Shown one piece after another: positions 1-5,574 of a DNA stretch of 5,697 nucleotides; position 1 is the first letter of the stretch; every line of letters starts with the position of its first letter. Location of the stretch: positions 1 through 5,697 of the forward strand of contig JAADDL010000089.1 in the NCBI GenBank assembly GCA_013153915.1, in the 5' to 3' direction. The position numbers and the translations under genes were made by a program. Source of the stretch: Campylobacterota bacterium. GTDB lineage: Bacteria; Campylobacterota; Campylobacteria; Campylobacterales; JALSKU01. The notes under the pieces were generated by a model. The model had not been told where the DNA came from. It saw only the letters and a program-made list of their open reading frames with translations, and made no database searches.

Positions 1-519
1 AAAATTATGCTTCAAAAAAGTTTTGAAAAATTTAAAGATAGTGATAAATATTTTTCGGTCAATATATCTTTAAACGATATAGTAAATATTGAAACGGTAA
101 AATATATAGAACTACTTATAAAAGAAAACGAAGACACAGCTAAAAGATTAATATTTGAGATCCTCGAAAGCGAAGGCATAGAGGACTTCGACGTAACCAA
201 AAAATTTATAGACAAAGTTAGAAGTATGGGAGTAAAAATAGCCATAGACGATTTTGGCAGCGGATATTCAAGCTTTAGATACATATCGGAAATAAAGCCC
301 GATTTTATAAAAATTGACGGATCTTTGATTGAAGGAATTATGCAAAATAGAGAAAGCCTTATTATGGTTAAAAATATTGTTTCGATGGCAAAAGATCTCA
401 ATATCATCACTGTTGCCGAATTTGTCTCGTCCGAAGAGATATTTGATATTTTAAAAACTTTGGATATCGACGAATATCAAGGCTATTATATCGGAAAACC
501 CTCCAAAGATTTGCTATAA
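1..519 (+). CDS. EAL-domain protein, c-di-GMP phosphodiesterase (3' part only)
   Basis: This is the C-terminal two thirds of an EAL domain, which hydrolyses cyclic-di-GMP to pGpG in the cytoplasm and so shifts cells between motile and attached states. The frame is open to the first base, and the ATG at base 7 falls inside the domain (before the FSVNIS strand), so it is not the start; the EAL signature and any sensor, PAS or GGDEF domains lie upstream. Numbering from that ATG, the catalytic set is N19, E51, E54, D81-D82 (in DDFGSGYSS), K102 (in IKIDGS), E138 (AEFV) and Q158 (QGYY). The intervals between these residues equal those I recall for the active enzyme RocR (N233, E265, D295, K316, E352, Q372), so the visible part looks catalytically intact. 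Oddities are EILE in place of the usual EITE and AEFVS in place of AEGVE. The stop is TAA at 517-519. Family certain; activity depends on unseen sequence. Confidence 0.92.
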   Translation, partial: KIMLQKSFEKFKDSDKYFSVNISLNDIVNIETVKYIELLIKENEDTAKRLIFEILESEGIEDFDVTKKFIDKVRSMGVKIAIDDFGSGYSSFRYISEIKPDFIKIDGSLIEGIMQNRESLIMVKNIVSMAKDLNIITVAEFVSSEEIFDILKTLDIDEYQGYYIGKPSKDLL

Positions 520-520
520 A

Positions 521-546
521 ATCGCAAACGCTTGTCTTATCGCAAA
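521..546. repeat. Direct repeat ATCGCAAA flanking the -35 box
   Basis: ATCGCAAA occurs at 521-528 and again, identically, at 539-546, a spacing of 18 bp. The proposed -35 hexamer (532-537) lies between the copies and the second copy lies in the promoter spacer. Two identical half-sites at about 1.7 helical turns could be an operator for a repressor, or chance in a short gap. I do not recognise the motif as the site of a known regulator. Confidence 0.35.
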
Positions 547-560
547 TATTCAGCTATAAT
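532..560 (+). promoter_or_regulatory. Predicted sigma70-type promoter for the helicase-rnhB genes
   Basis: TTGTCT (532-537, four of six matches to TTGACA) is followed after exactly 17 bp by a perfect TATAAT (555-560). Transcription would begin near 567, leaving a leader of about 100 nt before the helicase ATG at 668. It sits just after the EAL gene's stop, in the only gap long enough for a promoter. A weaker alternative -10 (TATAAA, 622-627) has T-rich sequence upstream, which some Campylobacterota promoters use instead of a -35 box. Confidence 0.55.
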
Positions 561-667
561 ACCGCACTTAATTCAAGCTTCCGCTTTATCGTTATTCTGT
601 TTTTTCTCAAACTAAATTGGTTATAAAGTAAAAAAGTTTGGGTTAAAATTTAATACAAAGATTTTCA

Positions 668-2125
668 ATGAACGAAAACACGACAATCAAAAGTGAATTT
701 TTAGACTTCGGTTTTAGAGACGATATCAACAAAGGTATCAAAAATGCGGGCTTCAAAGCCCCAAGTCCAATACAATCAAAAGCCATCCCTCTTATCTTGG
801 AAGGTAGAGATTTAATAGCCCAAGCCAATACCGGTACGGGAAAAACGGCGGCGTTCGGGCTTCCCGCTATGAATAAGATAGCCGACTTGAAAGAGACTGG
901 ACTTTTGGTGATAACACCCACCAGAGAGTTAGCCACTCAAGTAGCCGACGAATTATACACTCTTGGCAAATATGCCGGCATAAGAACCGCTACGGTTTAC
1001 GGAGGAAGTTCCTACTCAAGACAACTCTCTTTGATAGAAAAAGGGGCTCAAGTGGTGGTTGCAACTCCGGGCAGACTAAAAGACCTTTTAAGTAGCGGTA
1101 AATTAAAAGACTTCAATCCAGAAATAGTGGTCTTGGATGAAGCCGACGAAATGCTCGATATGGGCTTTTTAGAGGACATACGAGATATTTTCTCCTATCT
1201 TCCTCAAAACAGACAAACGATACTATGTTCGGCGACTATGCCAAAACCCATAAGAGCGCTCGCCGAAAAGATACTTGACAACCCTGCGACCGTAAGTATA
1301 GTCGACAAAAACGATGCAACGAACAAAGATATAAAACAAAGCTACTATGTAATAGACGAGAAAGAGAGAACCGACGCTCTTGTAAGACTTATAGAACATA
1401 GCGACCCGAAAAAAGCTATCATATTTTGCAGAATGAAAATAGAGGTGGATAGACTTGCCGACACTCTCATAGCAAAGGGGTATAGCGCAAAAGGACTTCA
1501 CGGAGATATGGACCAAAGAAGCAGAGATGAAGTCATAAAAGCTTTTAGAAGCTCGAAAATAAATATACTAGTAGCCACGGATGTCGCCGCTAGAGGGCTG
1601 GATGTCAAAGATGTTAGCCATGTTTTCAACTACCATATACCTTTTGACCCCGAAAGTTATGTGCATAGAGTGGGAAGAACGGGCAGAGCGGGACAAAAAG
1701 GAGAAGCAATCACTCTCATAACTCCTATCGAGTTTAAAGAGTTGCTTCGTATCCAAAAAAGCATGGGCGCTCCTATCTCACTCCAAAGCATCCCCTCTTC
1801 AATCGAGCTTAAAGAAAAAGAGCTTGAAGAGTTGTCAAAAGAGATATTCAAAGCCAAGATAAAAGAGGAAGCCGCTTTAGTGCTATCTTCCCTATCCGAA
1901 GATATCGACAGTAGCGAAATAGCTTTAAAAGCTATATCCTTACTGCTGGCAAAACACTCTTCAAGCGGACCCGAACACATAGGCTTTTCTCAAAAAGAGG
2001 CAAAAAGATTGCTTGAGAAATTTAAATCAAGCAACAAGCACAGCGGCTCAAGAGGCAAAAGAGGAGGCAGAAGTGCTGATAGAAATAGACGAAGAAGAAA
2101 CCCTGGCAGAAGTAGGAGAAGGTAG
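668..2125 (+). CDS. DEAD-box ATP-dependent RNA helicase
   Basis: This is a complete 485-residue cytoplasmic RNA helicase that uses ATP to unwind short RNA duplexes, typically in ribosome assembly, mRNA decay or cold adaptation. All family motifs are present in order: Q motif (aromatic region 11-16, Q36), motif I ANTGTGKT 53-60, Ia PTRELA 84-89, GG 112-113, Ib TPGR 133-136, II DEAD 157-160, III SAT 188-190, IV IIFCR 251-255, V ATDVAARGLD 303-312 and VI HRVGRTGR 333-340. Residues 375-455 look helical and charged. Residues 456-485 form a Gly/Arg/Ser-rich basic tail, a common RNA-binding extension. The length resembles CshA/RhlE-type helicases more than the roughly 630-residue E. coli DeaD, so I give no symbol. 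The start at 668 has only a weak AAAG (657-660) ahead of it but fits the Q-motif position. Its last 53 bp overlap rnhB in another frame. Confidence 0.95.
   Translation: MNENTTIKSEFLDFGFRDDINKGIKNAGFKAPSPIQSKAIPLILEGRDLIAQANTGTGKTAAFGLPAMNKIADLKETGLLVITPTRELATQVADELYTLGKYAGIRTATVYGGSSYSRQLSLIEKGAQVVVATPGRLKDLLSSGKLKDFNPEIVVLDEADEMLDMGFLEDIRDIFSYLPQNRQTILCSATMPKPIRALAEKILDNPATVSIVDKNDATNKDIKQSYYVIDEKERTDALVRLIEHSDPKKAIIFCRMKIEVDRLADTLIAKGYSAKGLHGDMDQRSRDEVIKAFRSSKINILVATDVAARGLDVKDVSHVFNYHIPFDPESYVHRVGRTGRAGQKGEAITLITPIEFKELLRIQKSMGAPISLQSIPSSIELKEKELEELSKEIFKAKIKEEAALVLSSLSEDIDSSEIALKAISLLLAKHSSSGPEHIGFSQKEAKRLLEKFKSSNKHSGSRGKRGGRSADRNRRRRNPGRSRRR
2062..2067 (+). promoter_or_regulatory. Ribosome binding site that sets the rnhB start
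   Basis: AGGAGG, a perfect Shine-Dalgarno match, lies 5 nt before the GTG at 2073. It is inside the helicase coding sequence, where it encodes part of the Gly/Arg tail. It favours GTG 2073 over the TTG at 2013, which has no comparable site. The next in-frame codons before the conserved domain include no ATG, GTG or TTG. Confidence 0.7.
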
Positions 2126-2672
2126 TCTTTGCGGCATAGACGAAGCGGGTAGAGGTTCACTAGCTGGACCTCTGGTCGTAGCCGGAGTAGTTTTGCTTAA
2201 AAAGATTGACGGTCTTGACGACTCAAAAAAACTGACTCCAAAAAAAAGAGAGGAGATGTTTGATAAAATCATCTCAAACTCCATCTATAAGATAGTCTTT
2301 ACAAACAATAAAACCATAGACAAAATAGGCTTATCTCAAGCCATCAAAACATCTATTTTGAAAATAAAAAAAAGATGCTTTGCCAATAAAATCTTAATGG
2401 ACGGCAATACCAACTTCGGTATATTAGGCGTTAGGCACTTGATAAAAGCCGATAGCAAAATACCTCAAGTCAGTGCGGCAAGCATACTCGCAAAGGTGGC
2501 TCGAGATAGATACATGGTAAAGATTTCCAAAAAATATCCGATATATAGTTTTGAAAGACACAAAGGTTATGGCACAAAAGAGCATATAGAGGCTATACAA
2601 AATTTCGGATATTGCGATATCCATAGAAAAAGCTTTGAGATAAAAAGCTTCAAACAGCCCTCTTTGTTTTAA
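2073..2672 (+). CDS. rnhB: Ribonuclease HII
   Basis: RNase HII cuts the RNA strand of RNA:DNA hybrids and starts removal of single ribonucleotides misincorporated into DNA. From GTG 2073 the product is 199 residues, the usual size. The catalytic acidic set is visible: D23 and E24 in DEAGRG, D110 in LMDGN and D145 in AKVARD. Other family blocks are DDSKKLTPKKR (about 49-59), SAASILAKVARDRYM, and HKGYGTKEH near the C-terminus. DEAGRGSLAGP has Ser where many homologues have Pro. Many homologues begin at the residue equivalent to L19, so the first 18 residues (VLIEIDEEET and on) are an acidic extension encoded over the helicase tail. The protein ends in QPSLF, resembling a sliding-clamp binding peptide. 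It is probably translated from the helicase mRNA. Family and function are secure; the exact start is less so. Confidence 0.93.
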   Translation: MLIEIDEEETLAEVGEGSLCGIDEAGRGSLAGPLVVAGVVLLKKIDGLDDSKKLTPKKREEMFDKIISNSIYKIVFTNNKTIDKIGLSQAIKTSILKIKKRCFANKILMDGNTNFGILGVRHLIKADSKIPQVSAASILAKVARDRYMVKISKKYPIYSFERHKGYGTKEHIEAIQNFGYCDIHRKSFEIKSFKQPSLF

Positions 2673-2683
2673 ACGCTTACTAA

Positions 2684-2706
2684 CCTTAACTTACAAAATT
2701 TTAAGG
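2684..2706 (+). promoter_or_regulatory. Inverted repeat covering the chemoreceptor's ribosome binding site
   Basis: CCTTAA (2684-2689) and TTAAGG (2701-2706) are perfect 6-bp inverted copies separated by 11 nt. The downstream arm contains the TAAGG Shine-Dalgarno, which lies 7 nt before the ATG at 2714. In mRNA the stem could mask the ribosome site, but it is A/U-rich with only two G-C pairs, so it is weak and may be chance. There is no U-run after it, so it is not an intrinsic terminator. Confidence 0.3.
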
Positions 2707-2713
2707 CAAAACT

Positions 2714-4960
2714 ATGTTCAAAAATATGACTATCAAAAAAAAGTTGATGATTTTGAGTTTTTTGGCTATTGCTACGATATTTTTATATGCGGCGTTTAAC
2801 TTTTTAACAAATTATAAAAGATATAAAGATGCCGTATCTACTCTAAAAATCGTTACTCTGTCGGTCAAAATGAGCAATGTACTGCACGAACTGCAAAAAG
2901 AAAGAGGTGCGAGTGCGGGCTTTTTGAACTCCAAAGGAAAATCTTTCGGCGATATTTTGGCCAAACAAAGAAAAATGACCGACCAAAAACTAAAAATACT
3001 TCAAGATTTTCTTAAAAAATACGATAATCAATATATAAATATAGCCAAAAAAAATGTTGACTTTTCCGGTATCAAAGATATGAGAAAAAAGGTTGATGCT
3101 TTAGCGGTAACCACAAAAAAAGAGGTTGGATACTATACTGCTATAAATAGATCTATCTTAAATACCATATCCAGATTTTCAACGATACCAAAAGACCATG
3201 ATGTAAGAAACTTGATGAACTCTTTGATATTGTTTATCTCTTCCAAAGAGAGAGCCGGTATAGAAAGAGCGGTGCTTTCAGGCGCATTTGCCAGAGATAA
3301 ATTTACCCACTTTTTATATTACAAATTTGTATCTGTTCTCTCTCAACAAAAAGCACTTTTAGACCTTTTTGAAAGTAGCGCTCCAAAAACGATCGAAGAA
3401 GATTATCAAAAGATAAAGAGCGAAAAACCTTTTAAAGAAGTTGAAAAAATGAGAAATATAGCCCTATCGAGAGATAGCGGTTTCGGCATAAACGCCACTT
3501 ACTGGTTTAAGACCATCACCAAAAAAATCAACCTTCTTAAAAAGATGGAAGATGATATATGTGCCACACTAATAAATAGTGCCACAAATACAAAAAACAG
3601 ATCTCTTACTATCCTAATTACGGTCTTTTTACTATCGCTATTCGTGCTTATTGTGATAGCCGTGGTATCAAGAAATATCATTGGCTCAATTTTGCGAGCT
3701 ATTGATAGATTTAAAAGAGTCATAAAAAAGATCAACGAAGGAGACTTGTCTATAATCGTTGAGAGAAGAAAAGTTTCTAGAAATGAGATGGATGAGATAA
3801 CAAGAGAACTGGACTCATTGGTTAAAATTATTAGAGATGTAACCCACCGCATAAACACTTCAGTAGATTTAGCGTCAAAAGGGGATTTTTCATACGATCT
3901 AAACGACAAAGGATTGCATGGAGAATTTGCTACCGCCATACATATGGTACAAAGCGGTATTGCGGCTATGAAAGATGCGCACAAAAGACAAGAGATCATT
4001 AATTTTAGCGCAAAAGTTAGAGAGATTGGAGATGTTGGGAAAGGGCTCTCTTTAATACAAAGCGAAACATCAAATCTTGTCGACAACTTATCATACATCT
4101 CATCTTCAACAGAAACTACAAGTGAGCAATCAACTCAAAGTCTTAAGGTACTGGAAGATGTTTTGCATAAGATGGAGTCTCTGTCCGAGCAGATAAACGA
4201 TACCAATATATCTATAAACGAATTAAATGAAATGAGCAACGAGATAACTTCAGTCGTAGTGCTTATAAAAGATATAGCCGAACAAACAAACTTGCTCTCT
4301 TTAAATGCCGCCATAGAAGCGGCTCGTGCGGGTGAACATGGCAGAGGATTTGCGGTAGTGGCGGATGAGGTTAGAAAACTTGCCGAAAGAACGGCAAAAG
4401 CTACAAATGAGATAAATGTATCCATAAATACCATGAAACAAGAGACGGATTCTATAGTATCCAAATCCGAAACTATGAAAGAGGTATCTGATGAGGTATC
4501 TGAAGTAGTCAGTGACTTTAAAAATCTCATGGAAAAACTTGAAAAAGATTCAAGAGGATTATCTAACCTCACAGACGATATGAAAAATCAAGTATTTTTA
4601 ATATTGGCAAAAATCGACCATATCATTTTTAAAGCTGATGCTTATAATGCCATAGTAAACAATGAAAAAGACAAAAAATTAGGTAATGAGAACGAGTGTA
4701 AGCTTGGATTGTGGTACAATAGTGAAGGCAAAAAAGTATTTGGCAAAGCTCCAAGTTATGCTAAAATCAACACCCCTCACAAGAGAGTACATAAAAATGT
4801 AGCAGAAAATATGAAATTCATACAGGGCGAAGACAGAAGGGTAGAAAACGAAAATATAATCATCGATAATTTTATAGATATGGAGAAAGCTAGCCACGAA
4901 CTTTATGAATTATTTGATAGATTAAGGGAAGAGATCAAGAGTTCGGATATGATAAAATGA
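2714..4960 (+). CDS. Methyl-accepting chemotaxis protein with NIT-type sensor and C-terminal CZB zinc domain
   Basis: This 748-residue inner-membrane chemoreceptor would pass signals through CheW/CheA to the flagellar motor. TM1 is about 11-30 and TM2 about 297-319, enclosing a periplasmic helical domain of about 265 residues. That domain has the hallmarks of the NIT (nitrate/nitrite-sensing) family: LHELQKERGASAGFL (57-71, with E63-R64) and a second ERAGIERAVLSGAFA block (179-193). A HAMP domain (about 320-372) is followed by a second HAMP-like unit (about 374-424, GDFSYDL). The signalling tip is EQTNLLSLNAAIEAARAGE (523-541), continuing to about 560. The C-terminal CZB domain shows the zinc set H636, C662 (in CKLGLWY), H689 and H693 (HKRVH). 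No CheR-binding pentapeptide is seen at the C-terminus. TAAGG at 2702-2706 supports the ATG at 2714. Its stop overlaps the next start. Nitrate as ligand is inferred from the family only. Confidence 0.93.
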   Translation: MFKNMTIKKKLMILSFLAIATIFLYAAFNFLTNYKRYKDAVSTLKIVTLSVKMSNVLHELQKERGASAGFLNSKGKSFGDILAKQRKMTDQKLKILQDFLKKYDNQYINIAKKNVDFSGIKDMRKKVDALAVTTKKEVGYYTAINRSILNTISRFSTIPKDHDVRNLMNSLILFISSKERAGIERAVLSGAFARDKFTHFLYYKFVSVLSQQKALLDLFESSAPKTIEEDYQKIKSEKPFKEVEKMRNIALSRDSGFGINATYWFKTITKKINLLKKMEDDICATLINSATNTKNRSLTILITVFLLSLFVLIVIAVVSRNIIGSILRAIDRFKRVIKKINEGDLSIIVERRKVSRNEMDEITRELDSLVKIIRDVTHRINTSVDLASKGDFSYDLNDKGLHGEFATAIHMVQSGIAAMKDAHKRQEIINFSAKVREIGDVGKGLSLIQSETSNLVDNLSYISSSTETTSEQSTQSLKVLEDVLHKMESLSEQINDTNISINELNEMSNEITSVVVLIKDIAEQTNLLSLNAAIEAARAGEHGRGFAVVADEVRKLAERTAKATNEINVSINTMKQETDSIVSKSETMKEVSDEVSEVVSDFKNLMEKLEKDSRGLSNLTDDMKNQVFLILAKIDHIIFKADAYNAIVNNEKDKKLGNENECKLGLWYNSEGKKVFGKAPSYAKINTPHKRVHKNVAENMKFIQGEDRRVENENIIIDNFIDMEKASHELYELFDRLREEIKSSDMIK

Positions 4961-5562
4961 AAAAAGTTGCCTTTAAAGATACAAAGGTATCTCCTTGTAA
5001 AATAATTTGTGTCGGTAGAAACTATGTAGAACACATAAAAGAGTTAGGCAATGAACTGCCGAAGCAAATGGTGCTTTTTATAAAGCCGAACTCTTCGATC
5101 GGCGATGATTTTTTATATGTAAGTGAAGATAACCACTATGAAGGCGAAATATCTTTCTTGATAAAAGACGGGGGTATCTATGCGGTCGGTTTCGGATTAG
5201 ATATCACCAAAAGAGAGCTTCAGTCAATACTCAAAGAAAAAGGTTTACCTTGGGAAAGAGCCAAAGCCTTTGATAATTCAGCCGTTTTTAGTGATTTTGT
5301 TAAAATAGAAGATACAAATGGTCTAAGCTTAGAGTTATACAAAAACGGTGAGCTTATCCAACAAGGCGGCGTAGAGCTTATGATATACAAGCCCGAACAG
5401 ATTATCAAAGAGATAAAGACATTTTTGAGTTTGGATGATTATGATATCGTTATGAGCGGAACACCAAAAGGTGTAGGCAAATATAAAATTGGCGATAAAT
5501 TTTTAGGGAAAATCTACAAAGAAGATAAATTGCTCACACAAAAAGAGTGGATTGTCAAATAA
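4957..5562 (+). CDS. Fumarylacetoacetate hydrolase (FAH) family protein, FAHD1/YcgM-like
   Basis: This is a 201-residue cytoplasmic enzyme of the FAH superfamily, whose members use a divalent metal to cleave, decarboxylate or isomerise 2-keto acids (acylpyruvate hydrolase, oxaloacetate decarboxylase or tautomerase, hydroxyheptadienedioate isomerase). Visible features are the N-terminal CVGRNYVEH block (18-26) with H26 and E29 at the spacing of the catalytic His-Glu pair of FAHD1; metal ligands E62 and E64 (HYEGE) and D82 (LDITKRELQ, the equivalent of NDvtaRd-Q); K103 and D106 in AKAFD; NGELIQQGG (130-138); and SGTPKGVG (167-174). It is about 20 residues shorter than human FAHD1 or E. coli YcgM, mostly through a shortened loop between the ExE motif and D82. 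The ATG overlaps the receptor's stop as ATGA and has only a weak GGA at 4945-4947, which suggests translational coupling. The substrate cannot be told from sequence. Confidence 0.88.
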   Translation: MKKVAFKDTKVSPCKIICVGRNYVEHIKELGNELPKQMVLFIKPNSSIGDDFLYVSEDNHYEGEISFLIKDGGIYAVGFGLDITKRELQSILKEKGLPWERAKAFDNSAVFSDFVKIEDTNGLSLELYKNGELIQQGGVELMIYKPEQIIKEIKTFLSLDDYDIVMSGTPKGVGKYKIGDKFLGKIYKEDKLLTQKEWIVK

Positions 5563-5563
5563 T

Positions 5564-5568
5564 AAGGA
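5564..5568 (+). promoter_or_regulatory. Ribosome binding site for the gene starting at 5575
   Basis: AAGGA lies 6 nt before the ATG at 5575 and directly after the FAH-family stop codon (5560-5562). It supports a real gene start close to the end of the window, and its position within a 12-nt gap implies co-transcription with the genes upstream. Confidence 0.6.
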
Positions 5569-5574
5569 TTTAAG

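Noticed and set aside
7..9. ATG at 7 as the start of the EAL gene
   Set aside because: It lies inside the EAL fold, the frame stays open to base 1, and no ribosome site is visible; the gene continues upstream of the window.
520..667. Intrinsic terminator after the EAL gene
   Set aside because: I found no GC-rich stem followed by a T-run; the T-rich stretch near 599-605 has no hairpin before it.
2013..2015. TTG 2013 as the RNase HII start
   Set aside because: It would overlap the helicase gene by 113 bp and lengthen the protein by 20 residues unlike the family, whereas GTG 2073 has a perfect AGGAGG at 5 nt.
2570..2583. sigma54-like TGGCAC...GC before the chemoreceptor
   Set aside because: The GG and GC elements are 9 nt apart rather than the required 10, the TTGC element is incomplete, and it lies inside conserved rnhB codons (KGYGTKEH).
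2607..2622. Palindrome GGATATTGCGATATCC
   Set aside because: It is a perfect 6-bp stem with a 4-nt loop, but it sits inside rnhB coding sequence, has no U-run after it and is mostly A-T, so it is probably coincidence. The CGATAT within it resembles a sigma28 -10 box but lacks a matching -35.
3499..4098. 199-codon open frame on the minus strand opposite the chemoreceptor
   Set aside because: The plus strand here encodes HAMP and the signalling region with clear family motifs. The reverse product is Ser/Ile/Leu-rich with no recognisable domain, as expected for an antisense shadow.
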